Origin: a candidate division BRC1 bacterium ADurb.BinA292
GTDB lineage: Bacteria; Sumerlaeota; Sumerlaeia; MVZB01
Assembly: GCA_002068205.1 (NCBI GenBank)
Contig: MVZB01000057.1
Coordinates: 1-15,065, forward strand
DNA length: 15,065 bases
Direction: 5' to 3'
The position numbers and the translations under genes were made by a program. Below, piece after piece: positions 7,127-13,997 of the stretch. Numbering within the stretch: position 1 is the stretch's first letter; each line of letters starts with the position of its first letter. The notes below the pieces were generated by a model. That model ran no database searches, was not told the origin of the DNA, and saw nothing but the letters and a program-made list of their open reading frames with translations.

Positions 7127-9916
7127 TCACTCGATCCGGTAAAGATAGCCTTGATCGGTCGGGACGAGGATGGACGGGCGGCCCTTGCCGTCCAGATCGG
7201 CGACGACCGGCGAGCCGACGGCGCCCTCCAGGCTTACCGTCCAGAGCGTCCGCGGCTCGCCGTCGATTTCCTTCAGGGCGTGGAGCCGCCCGTCGGCCGA
7301 GCCGACCAGCAGTTCATCGCGCCCGTCGTCGTCCAGATCGATCGCCGTGATATCGTTGACCGGCCCCGCCAGCTTCCGTTGCCAGCGTTCCCGCTTCGCT
7401 CCGTCCTCCACCTGATGATTGCAGGCGATCAGCAGCCCATTCTGCTGACTCGTGATGAGCTCGCGCGTGCCGTCGCCATCGAGGTCCGCGATGCCGGGGT
7501 AGCGGCGCGCGGTGCGATCGCGCGTCAGTTTGATCGACCACAGCGGATCGGATTCCCAGGTGGCGACGTAGGTCGAGGCAAACGACATGGCATGAATCAA
7601 TTCGGGCGTGCCGACGCCGTCCAGATCGGCCAGGATCGGCTTCGAATAAGCCGGCCAGATCCCGTCGGGGCGATTGTCCAGCATGTTCTTGGGGCCATAC
7701 AGATCGGCGCCGGTCGTGCCGTCGATGATCCCGAAGTTGTTCGCGCAAGCGACGATCAGGTCGTCGCCGCCGTCGCCGTTGTAATCGACGACTGCCGTCG
7801 GGACGTGGATCCCGATCGCCAGCGGCTCTTCGCCGTACTTGCCGTAGTTGGAGCGTTCCCACAGTGCTTCGCCGCTGATCGCGTCGAACGCGGTTGCATA
7901 CCACAACGTGCCCCAGGACTTTTCCCTGGTCTGCCAGCGGGTGGCGATCCAGTTGCCGGTCGAGCCGCTCTTGCGACCGGTGGCGATGAGGATCACGTTG
8001 CCCGCCTCCTCGCGGTGGCGCAGGCGCAGTTGTTCCCGGCCGTCGGCATCGACCGCGATGACGGCCGCGCCGTCGTGCTCGGTGCTGCACAGGAATTCAT
8101 TCGCGCCGTCGGCATCGATGTCGGCCAGCAGGCCGAAGAAGGCCTTGTCGGCGAACGGGTCGCCGAGGGTGGGGCAGGCCTGGGCCAGCAGCGGGCCGGA
8201 TTCGCCGGCGGGCGTGAGGCTGATCACGCGGGCATCGTTCGTGCGCGCCACGATGCGCGTCGCGCCGCCCAACTCGCCCACCAGCGGCGGGGGAGGCAGA
8301 TAACGCCGCAGGGTTGTGCTCGGGATTTGGCCGATCACCTCGCCGGCGCGGACGATCTCCGTGACGCCTTCGGCCCCCCGCACGACGGTCGTCATCCGTT
8401 CGGCCTCGGGGATGAACCCGGTCACGGGATGATCGGCGGCGGGCGCGTCGAGCAATGTAACGGCGCCGGCGCCGTCCAGCCGGGCGCGCCGGATGCCATC
8501 GGCCGTGCGCAGGAAGAACGTGTGATCGGCGGCGGAGTCCTTCCAGACGACGGGGTTGCTGAACTGGGCGCGAATGAAGGTGTAGCGGGTCGGGTCCTGC
8601 AGCGGGGTGGCCGGCTCGAAGACCGGCTGCGCGCCTTCGGCCGTCCAGACTGTCGCGAAGCCTTCGCCGTTCCAGTGGGCCAGCTCCAGCCGGCTGTCCG
8701 CCTGGATCAGGATTTCCGGCGGCGTATTTCCGTCCAGCTCATCGACTGAAATGATCTCCAGCGGCGGGCCATCATACAGCCGGCGGCCGTCCTCGGCGCG
8801 CAGGACGACCAGGCGCGTCTGCCCGTCGTCGTGCTCGTTCTTGACGCGCAGGAGGAATTCGGGGACGCCGTCGCCATCGATGTCGCGGAACGGATCGGGC
8901 GCGCCCCCCTCGATTTCCACCGCGGTTTGATACTGGTTTTCCAGCGGGCCGACGACTTCTTTCCAGCGCCGAACCGGCTTGTCGCCAACCAGGTCGACGA
9001 CGTAGGCGCCCGGCAGGTTGCGGTTCACGATCAGCAGCGACGGATGGTCGCGATCCGGGAAATGCTCGATCGCCAGGATGCCCGAGTAGGTGCGGATGAT
9101 GTTGTCGCTGAACGGGCCGTGCAGGAGCATTTCGCCCGTCGTCATGTCCCAGACGGTCGCATGCTCATGCGCGATCGCATACAGGTCCGGGACGCCGTCG
9201 CCATTGTAGTCGTCAAACGCGATCAGGGGGCTGATCGGCAGACCGTTCGGATGGGCTTCGAATTCAAGCTGCGGCCGGTCGCAGCCCTCGGCGAACGACC
9301 ACAGATACGCGTGACCGGACCAGGTGTCGTCCATGGGGTCGCCGGTCCAGAAGACGCAGACCTGCATGCCCTTCACGCCGGGGAGGATTGAACCGTAGCG
9401 CATGCGGAACCCGAAGCAATTCTGCAACGTGAACAGCTCGGTGCGGATGCCGGTGCGGCAGTCGATGATCGCATAGGTCGCCGTGACGCCGTCCGACGTC
9501 CAGTAGATGATCCCCTGGCTGCCGTTGCCGGCAAAGTCGGCAGATTGGACGATGGTCGGCTGGGGGATGTCGCGCAGTTCCCAAAGGGTTGTGCCGTCGG
9601 CATCGCGCAGCGCCAGCGAATGGGTCCCCGCGACGAGCGTCTCATGTTCGCGGTCGCCGTCGAAATCGGCGAAGGTGAACGTTTCACCCGGGACGGTTTG
9701 CGCTCCCAGATCGTGACGCCAGACGACGCGCGGCGTCGTTTCCAGGTCGCCGCGCAGCGGCGAGCGACCGGTCAGGTGGGGGTTCTGGCGGAACGTCGGC
9801 CAGTCGGCGGGGTGCGGGACTACGGCCGGTGTTTCGGCGGGGAGCCAGCGCACGGCCAGCAGGAACAGGATCAGGGCCGTGGTCGATGGCCGAGGGGTGA
9901 GCGGAATGAGAAGCAC
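7127..9916 (-). CDS. Exported VCBS/FG-GAP repeat propeller protein
   Basis: A 929-residue protein. The N-terminus has a signal peptide (hydrophobic STTALILFLLAV, probable cleavage near residues 28-31). WPTFRQNPHLTG follows at about 39-50, as at the start of many PQQ-like propeller proteins. At least nine calcium-loop-like motifs recur: about 84 (DFDGDREHE), 236 (DYNGDGVPD), 345 (DIDGDGVPE), 599 (DIDADGANE), 711 (DYNGDGGDD), 764 (DLDGVGTPE), 811 (DLDGDGTRE), 860 (DLDDDGRDE) and 907 (DLDGKGRP). They cluster at both ends with a gap at about 400-590, consistent with two propellers and a linking domain. Such proteins bind ligands or partners at the cell surface; no catalytic motif is evident. The GTG start is set by a perfect AGGAGG 5 bases upstream. 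It stands alone between two repeat-rich gaps. Confidence 0.88.
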   Translation of the reverse strand: MLLIPLTPRPSTTALILFLLAVRWLPAETPAVVPHPADWPTFRQNPHLTGRSPLRGDLETTPRVVWRHDLGAQTVPGETFTFADFDGDREHETLVAGTHSLALRDADGTTLWELRDIPQPTIVQSADFAGNGSQGIIYWTSDGVTATYAIIDCRTGIRTELFTLQNCFGFRMRYGSILPGVKGMQVCVFWTGDPMDDTWSGHAYLWSFAEGCDRPQLEFEAHPNGLPISPLIAFDDYNGDGVPDLYAIAHEHATVWDMTTGEMLLHGPFSDNIIRTYSGILAIEHFPDRDHPSLLIVNRNLPGAYVVDLVGDKPVRRWKEVVGPLENQYQTAVEIEGGAPDPFRDIDGDGVPEFLLRVKNEHDDGQTRLVVLRAEDGRRLYDGPPLEIISVDELDGNTPPEILIQADSRLELAHWNGEGFATVWTAEGAQPVFEPATPLQDPTRYTFIRAQFSNPVVWKDSAADHTFFLRTADGIRRARLDGAGAVTLLDAPAADHPVTGFIPEAERMTTVVRGAEGVTEIVRAGEVIGQIPSTTLRRYLPPPPLVGELGGATRIVARTNDARVISLTPAGESGPLLAQACPTLGDPFADKAFFGLLADIDADGANEFLCSTEHDGAAVIAVDADGREQLRLRHREEAGNVILIATGRKSGSTGNWIATRWQTREKSWGTLWYATAFDAISGEALWERSNYGKYGEEPLAIGIHVPTAVVDYNGDGGDDLIVACANNFGIIDGTTGADLYGPKNMLDNRPDGIWPAYSKPILADLDGVGTPELIHAMSFASTYVATWESDPLWSIKLTRDRTARRYPGIADLDGDGTRELITSQQNGLLIACNHQVEDGAKRERWQRKLAGPVNDITAIDLDDDGRDELLVGSADGRLHALKEIDGEPRTLWTVSLEGAVGSPVVADLDGKGRPSILVPTDQGYLYRIE

Positions 9917-9921
9917 AGTCG

Positions 9922-9927
9922 CCTCCT
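9922..9927 (-). promoter_or_regulatory. Ribosome binding site fixing a GTG start
   Basis: AGGAGG on the minus strand lies 5 bases before the GTG at 9914-9916. It is one of the two strongest Shine-Dalgarno sequences in the window and decides the start of the VCBS gene. Confidence 0.85.
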
Positions 9928-9960
9928 GTGACGGGCCGGAGGGGCGGATGAAGTCGGGGG

Positions 9961-9972
9961 ATGCAGCTGCAT
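9961..9972. promoter_or_regulatory. Perfect 12-base palindrome at the VCBS promoter
   Basis: ATGCAGCTGCAT reads the same on both strands and overlaps the last two bases of the candidate -10 box. A regulator bound here would cover the transcription start. No known regulator is assigned. Confidence 0.35.
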
Positions 9973-9998
9973 GATACCCGAGTGTCAGGAACAGGCAA
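9971..9998 (-). promoter_or_regulatory. Candidate promoter of the VCBS gene
   Basis: On the minus strand TTGCCT (9993-9998) is followed after 16 bases by TATCAT (9971-9976), a 5 of 6 match to the -10 consensus. A run of seven A's lies just upstream of the -35. The leader to the GTG start would be roughly 50 bases. Confidence 0.45.
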
Positions 9999-10061
9999 GG
10001 CTTTTTTTCCGCCGGCCCCCATGTCGCAATCCCGCGCGCCGATGAATCCGTGATTCAGAAG

Positions 10062-10097
10062 GGACATGAGGGACATGAGGGACATAACGGACAGACA
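10062..10097 (+). repeat. Array of 9-base units (GGACATGAG type), second copy
   Basis: Units GGACATGAG, GGACATGAG, GGACATAAC and a degraded GGACAGACA follow one another. They are the same unit and orientation as the array at 6881, but more uniform and shorter. It lies about 145 bases upstream of the VCBS start. Confidence 0.75.
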
Positions 10098-10209
10098 AGG
10101 CGCAAGCGGGGCATTTCATCCTGGAGGTGACGCGAAAGGCAATGTGAAAAGCTCAACCGAAAATGGGTCCCACGGCCCTCGCCTTCGTGATCGACTCGAG
10201 CGGTTCTGC

Positions 10210-10297
10210 CATCCCTCTGGGACTCTGTCGCCATGGATATCCGGGTTCCCGCCACTGAAGTAGCGGGCTGAAGTCCGCCGTCCCTGACGGGACTGGC
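10210..10297 (+). repeat. Dispersed structured element, copy B
   Basis: It aligns across about 88 bases with the part of the tandem units at 13299-13386 and 13650-13737. It runs from a CCCT..GGGACTC hairpin through TTCCCGCCACTGA and CGGGCTGAAGTC to CCGTCCCTGACGGGACTGGC. The hairpins are kept although the loops and some stem bases differ. Confidence 0.7.
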
Positions 10298-10341
10298 GGG
10301 GCTGAAGGATCCGGCAGGGGCTTGAATCGTTGGGGGGGCGA

Positions 10342-10374
10342 CGCAGGGTTCCGGCCTGCGGCCGTCACCCTGCG
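10342..10374. repeat. Compound hairpin after the oxidoreductase gene
   Basis: An outer stem CGCAGGGT/ACCCTGCG (8 bp) encloses an inner stem CGGCC/GGCCG with a 3-base loop. It lies about 103 bases downstream of the oxidoreductase stop on the minus strand. No T-run follows, so it may be a repeat element, an mRNA 3' stabiliser or an untypical terminator. Confidence 0.55.
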
Positions 10375-10476
10375 CTTGATACCGGTCGCCCGCTTCGCGG
10401 ACTGCAGCGATCGGCAAATAGGAGCCGCCAGCGCTCAGGAGCGTTCGCCCCAAAGGCGCGTCGCACCTCTTCGGCC

Positions 10477-11619
10477 TCACACCACGGGCACGGTGGCCTG
10501 TTCGCGCTGGGAGCGGAGTGCGGCGGTGAACAGCTGATGGCTGAGGCCGACTTCCTCGACGGTCGCCGTTCCGCTGAAGCGGCCGCGCGGCGCGCCGCGA
10601 TGCAACTCGTCCACGTAGGACGCCCACATTTGCAGGATCGCGTCGCCGAAGCCGAATTCAAAGATCCCTCCGGTGATCGTCGGGAAGGCCGTCTCGTAGC
10701 CGAGATCGAGCTCGCGCCAGTCCTGCCGGCCATTCTGATACTCCAGCAGGCGCAGGAGCGTCGGCCGGCGGGTCGTGAACTCGGCCGCCGCCTGCGTCCC
10801 CAAGATGCGCAGGTACCAGGTGTTCGTCTCGCCGGGGGCGATGCGCTGCGTCTTGAGCGTGAGCGGGAAGCGCTCGCCGGCCGCGTCCTCGGCCTCGCAC
10901 AGCAGCGTGGCGTTGTCCCACGTTTCGCACGGCGCCATGCCGCCCTTGCCGTCGGGCCGTACCGTGACGATGTTGCTCAGGATCGCGCGGACATTGCGCG
11001 GCCGCCAGCCCGCGCGCAGCGGCACGTGGCAGATGTGCATGCCCAGATCGCCCATCACGCCGTATTCACCGTTGGTCTTGATCTGGCGCTTCCAGTTGAT
11101 CGGCTTGGCCGGATTCAGGTCGCTCGAATGGAGGAACCCCGCTTCCACTTCGATGATCCGCCCGAACGCCCCCTGCTCAATCATCGACCCGATCCGCTGG
11201 ACGCCGGGGAAAAACGGAAACTGCGAGCAGCAACGGGTGAAGACGCGCGGGTGGTGCCGCAGGCACGCGGCGATGGCATCGTAGGCCGCCCGATCGATGC
11301 CGAACGGTTTCTCGCCGAAGAGGTGCTTGCCCGACTCGATCACCGCGCAGTAGGTTTCTTCGTGCAGATTGTGCGGCACGGCGCAGTAAACCGCGTCGAC
11401 TTCGTCGTTGGCGAGCAGCTCGCGGTAATCGGTGGTGGCCTGGCGGATCGTGGGGAAATGGGCCGTAAACCAGTCCATCTTGGCGGCTGTGCGGTTGCAC
11501 ACGGCCACGATCTCGGGCCGCGCGGCGATGTCGGTCAGATGACACCAGCGCGCCGCCGCGCTGGCAAACTCGCGGCCCATCAGGCCGCAGCCGATGATCC
11601 CAAAGCGGATGACCTGCAT
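10477..11619 (-). CDS. Gfo/Idh/MocA-family NAD(P)-dependent oxidoreductase
   Basis: A 380-residue cytoplasmic dehydrogenase. The N-terminal Rossmann domain opens with FGIIGCGLMG (Gly10, Gly12, Gly15). EKPFG follows at 103-107 with the usual catalytic lysine Lys104, and the second domain carries GDLGMH with Asp191 and His195, the normal acid and histidine positions. Family members oxidise or reduce sugars, inositols and sugar nucleotides using NAD(P). The exact sugar is not evident. The ATG at 11619 has AAGGA upstream. It lies 125 bases after the class III aminotransferase stop with a long inverted repeat between them and no clear promoter of its own, so it is probably read through from that gene at a reduced level (inference). 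Confidence 0.94.
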   Translation of the reverse strand: MQVIRFGIIGCGLMGREFASAAARWCHLTDIAARPEIVAVCNRTAAKMDWFTAHFPTIRQATTDYRELLANDEVDAVYCAVPHNLHEETYCAVIESGKHLFGEKPFGIDRAAYDAIAACLRHHPRVFTRCCSQFPFFPGVQRIGSMIEQGAFGRIIEVEAGFLHSSDLNPAKPINWKRQIKTNGEYGVMGDLGMHICHVPLRAGWRPRNVRAILSNIVTVRPDGKGGMAPCETWDNATLLCEAEDAAGERFPLTLKTQRIAPGETNTWYLRILGTQAAAEFTTRRPTLLRLLEYQNGRQDWRELDLGYETAFPTITGGIFEFGFGDAILQMWASYVDELHRGAPRGRFSGTATVEEVGLSHQLFTAALRSQREQATVPVV

Positions 11620-11662
11620 CGTTGGTTTCCTTTATTGCAGTGCTGCACCCTGAGGAGGTGGG

Positions 11663-11722
11663 CCGGCGGGCCGGAATGCTACGGGCATGTGGAGGAGAGC
11701 GGGAACGGCTCCGGCCCGCCGG
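11663..11722. repeat. 13-bp inverted repeat between two genes
   Basis: CCGGCGGGCCGGA (11663-11675) and TCCGGCCCGCCGG (11710-11722) are perfect complements separated by 34 bases. They lie between the class III aminotransferase stop and the oxidoreductase start. The stem is very GC-rich; without a following T-run it is more likely an intercistronic RNA structure than a complete terminator. Confidence 0.65.
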
Positions 11723-11744
11723 TTGATCAGGTGTGCGCCGAAAC

Positions 11745-13127
11745 TCAGTAGCCCAGTTCCTTCTCGGTCTCGCCGATCGCCTCGTCGATGATGTCCAGGC
11801 CGCGGGCCAGCGTCGCCTCATCCATCACGATCGGCGGGCTCATCCGCAGGATGTGGCCGGCCGGGATCCAAGCCAGCCCTTTGGCGAAGGCCTTCTGATA
11901 GACGAGCGCGCCGGCTTGATTGTCCGGCTCCTTCGTTTGCCGGTCCTTGACCAGCTCGATCCCCATCAGGCAGCCCCTGGCGCGCACGTCGCCGACGATT
12001 TTGTGTTCCTGTTTCATCTTGAGCATGCGCGCGAGGGCCAGGTCGCCCAGGTGGCTCGACCATTCCAGCAGGTTCTCCTCCGCGATGACTTCGGTCGAGG
12101 CGAGGGCGGCCGCGCACGCCATCGGATTGCCGCCGTAGCTGGAACTGGCCGAAATCGATTCGAAGCTTTCCTTGTAGGGCTCGCGCACGGCGACGCAGGT
12201 GACGGGGAAACCGTTGCCGAAGCCCTTGCCCAGCGTCACGACGTCGGGGAGGACGCCCCAGTGTTCCATGCAGAGCCACTTGCCGGTGCGGCCCCAACTG
12301 GTCAGGACTTCGTCGGCCATCAGCAGAATGCCGAGGCGGTCGCACAGGGCACGCAGCTTGGGGAAGAAGTCGTCGGGCGGGATGACCGAGCCGCCCCAGC
12401 CCTGGATCGGCTCGAGCACGAACCCGGCGACGTCGCCCACCGTCGCCTTGTCGAGGTATTCCTCGTAGAACGCGATGTACTGGTCGGTGTCGATCGTGCC
12501 GTCGGGCCGGGTCCACAGCGGGTGATAGGGGTCGGGCCGCGGGACCATGTGGGCGCCCGGGGCGCGCACGCGGCCGTAGACCTGCGAGCGGATATGCGCC
12601 AGCGAAACGGCATTGTAGGTCTTGCCGTGGAAATCGTAGTAGCACGAGAGCATCTCGTTCTTGCCGGTGGCGGCGCGCAGCACGCGGATGCCGGCCTCGA
12701 CCGCCGTCGTGCCGGAGTCATAGAATTGAAAGCCCGAGAGGTCGCCGGGCAGGACCTCGGCGAGCTTCTCGACCAGAGCGGTCTTGATCGGCGTCGTGAA
12801 ATCGTGGGCGTTCATCAGCGTGCGCGCATAACGGGCGATCGCCTCGCTGACCTTGGGGTGGCAATGCCCGAGCGTCGTGACGTAGATGCCCGAGGAGAAG
12901 TCGATGTAGCGGTTGCCGTCGACGTCGCGCAGGACGCAGCCTTCGCCCGATTCGAATGTGACGGGAAAGAGTTTGACCTGGCTGGAGAGGCCCTTGAAGT
13001 GGTTCGTGCAGCGCGCGTGATACTCGCGCGAGCGCGGCCCGGGGGGCGGAACGACCACATTGGGCGTTGTCGAAAGATCCACCTTGGCCCATTCCAGCGA
13101 ACTCGACGGCATGGTTTGCGTCCCCAT
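11745..13127 (-). CDS. Class III PLP aminotransferase
   Basis: A 460-residue enzyme of the ornithine/4-aminobutyrate aminotransferase type (fold type I, PLP). Landmarks in order are the N-terminal DVDGNRYIDFSSG (about 68-80), the phosphate loop DSGTTAVEAG (137-146), LLMADEVLTSWGRTG with Asp272, and VVTLGKGFGNGFP with the Schiff-base lysine Lys301. Length is normal. Members move an amino group from an omega-amine or amino acid to a keto acid, or act on amino sugars and polyketides. The substrate is not readable here. In the loop, Thr141 stands where many relatives have Glu (SGTEA or SGSEA). The start at 13127 has a strong AGGAGG 7 bases upstream. It heads a probable two-gene unit with the oxidoreductase. 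Its 5' leader runs into the tandem repeat region. Confidence 0.94.
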   Translation of the reverse strand: MGTQTMPSSSLEWAKVDLSTTPNVVVPPPGPRSREYHARCTNHFKGLSSQVKLFPVTFESGEGCVLRDVDGNRYIDFSSGIYVTTLGHCHPKVSEAIARYARTLMNAHDFTTPIKTALVEKLAEVLPGDLSGFQFYDSGTTAVEAGIRVLRAATGKNEMLSCYYDFHGKTYNAVSLAHIRSQVYGRVRAPGAHMVPRPDPYHPLWTRPDGTIDTDQYIAFYEEYLDKATVGDVAGFVLEPIQGWGGSVIPPDDFFPKLRALCDRLGILLMADEVLTSWGRTGKWLCMEHWGVLPDVVTLGKGFGNGFPVTCVAVREPYKESFESISASSSYGGNPMACAAALASTEVIAEENLLEWSSHLGDLALARMLKMKQEHKIVGDVRARGCLMGIELVKDRQTKEPDNQAGALVYQKAFAKGLAWIPAGHILRMSPPIVMDEATLARGLDIIDEAIGETEKELGY

Positions 13128-13134
13128 CGTCTTT

Positions 13135-13140
13135 CCTCCT
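13135..13140 (-). promoter_or_regulatory. Strong ribosome binding site of the class III aminotransferase
   Basis: AGGAGG on the minus strand lies 7 bases before the ATG at 13127 and confirms that start. It implies strong translation of the gene just downstream of the repeat region. Confidence 0.85.
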
Positions 13141-13184
13141 TGCAGTTAGAATTCGTCGCTTGACCTCGTTCTCGTGCTCGCTCG

Positions 13185-13500
13185 GCGCTCGAATATTCGT
13201 TATCGAACCGATCAATCGGTTCTTCCGTTTGGCCGATCGTGGCCGCGGGTTGGATATCGAACCGCCGACGCGGTTCCTGATAGTTGGGTGTCGTCTGACG
13301 TCCCTACGGGACTCCTTCGTTAATTTGTGTCAGTTTCCCGCCACTGACGTGACGGGCTGACGTCTGCCGTCCCTGGCGGGACTGGCCGGCTGGCTGGCGC
13401 CGGCAAAGCATCGGCCGTTTGGATCGGTCGGTTACGTCCGTTCATTTTCAACCTTGCTCAGCCAGAAACTCGGCTCCCGGCTCCTCGTCCCTCGTGCTCG
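13185..13500 (+). repeat. Tandem repeat unit 1 (316 bases)
   Basis: It begins GCGCTCGAATATTCG and ends CCCTCGTGCTCG. It contains hairpins GAACCGAT-2-ATCGGTTC, GAACCGC-4-GCGGTTC, GTCCC-3-GGGAC, CCCGCCAC-4-GTGACGGG (one mismatch), GTCCC-4-GGGAC and GCCGGC-8-GCCGGC. Its last 227 bases match unit 2 with only two differences by eye. Confidence 0.9.
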
Positions 13501-13851
13501 GCGCTCGAATATTCGTTATCGAATCGATCAATCGGTTCTTCCGTTTGGCCGATGGCGACCCTGGGTTGAATGGCCGCCGGGCGGCCATCCAACCCAGGGT
13601 TTGGATATCGGACCGCTGACGCGATTCCTGATAGTTGGGTGTCGTCTGACGTCCCTACGGGACTCCTTCGTTAATTTGTGTCAGTTTCCCGCCACTGACG
13701 TGACGGGCTGACGTCTGCCGTCCCTGGCGGGACTGGCCGGCTGGCTGGCGCCGGCAAAGCATCGGCCGTTTGGATCGGTCGGTTACGTCCCTTCATTTTC
13801 AACCTTGCTCTGCCAGAAACTCGGCTCCCGGCTCCTCGTCCCTCGTGCTCG
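13501..13851 (+). repeat. Tandem repeat unit 2 (351 bases)
   Basis: It is directly adjacent to unit 1 and nearly identical over the last 227 bases. Near its start, about 35 extra bases form a long hairpin (13559-13599) absent from units 1 and 3, and flanking stems carry several substitutions. Confidence 0.9.
13559..13599. repeat. 41-base near-perfect hairpin found only in unit 2
   Basis: Two 20-base arms around a single central base. The only mismatch (A13569 opposite C13589) becomes a G-U pair in minus-strand RNA, giving an unbroken stem in the direction of the genes. No T-run follows on either side. Confidence 0.75.
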
Positions 13852-13944
13852 GCGCTCGAATATTCGTTATCGAACCGATCAATCGGTTCTTCCGTTTGGC
13901 CGGTCGTGGCCGCGGGTTGGATATCGAACCGCCGACGCGGTTCC
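13852..13944 (+). repeat. Tandem repeat unit 3 (truncated, 93 bases)
   Basis: It matches the first part of unit 1 with one difference by eye (GGCCGGTCG for GGCCGATCG) and stops abruptly after GCGGTTCC. It resembles unit 1 rather than its neighbour unit 2 because it lacks the 41-base hairpin. Confidence 0.88.
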
Positions 13945-13950
13945 CAAGAT

Positions 13951-13979
13951 GGCCTGATGTTCGCCGTCCCTGACGGGGG
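13951..13979 (+). repeat. Dispersed structured element, degraded copy E
   Basis: GGCCTGATGTTCGCCG followed by TCCCTGACGGG resembles the CGGGCTGAAGTCCGCCGTCCCTGACGGG core of copy B, with changes at the 5' end. It lies 19 bases from the deoR-type stop. Confidence 0.5.
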
Positions 13980-13997
13980 CGGACCCGGCGCCCGGTC

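Larger units (their letters stand above)
9917..10476. other. 560-base intergenic region with repeats and a promoter
   Basis: Between the VCBS gene and the oxidoreductase gene lie the VCBS promoter, a second 9-base array (10062-10097), the longest non-tandem copy of the dispersed element (10210-10297) and a compound hairpin (10342-10374). The parts at 10098-10209 and 10375-10476 show nothing I can name. Short open frames on both strands lack ribosome binding sites and look accidental. Confidence 0.6.
13128..13997. other. 870-base gene-free region made of tandem repeats
   Basis: The stretch between the deoR-type and aminotransferase genes is almost entirely repeats: units at 13185, 13501 and 13852, then a degraded element copy at 13951. 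A short remnant at 13164-13180 matches the end of a unit, suggesting a lost unit on the left. Open frames of 66-97 codons here repeat the same peptide (LGARIFVIEPINRFFRL) only because the DNA repeats. None has a ribosome binding site, so no gene is called. Confidence 0.75.

Noticed and set aside
10342..10374. Intrinsic terminator for the oxidoreductase gene
   Set aside because: The hairpin is strong but lacks a T-run on the minus strand and lies over 100 bases after the stop, so it is listed only as a hairpin.
13185..13944. CRISPR array
   Set aside because: Units are 316 and 351 bases long and nearly identical throughout, with no short repeat alternating with unique spacers and no cas genes.
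13067..13973. Several plus-strand frames of 66-97 codons sharing the peptide LGARIFVIEPINRFFRL
   Set aside because: They share the peptide only because the DNA is tandemly repeated. No ribosome binding sites are seen and the frames shift between units.
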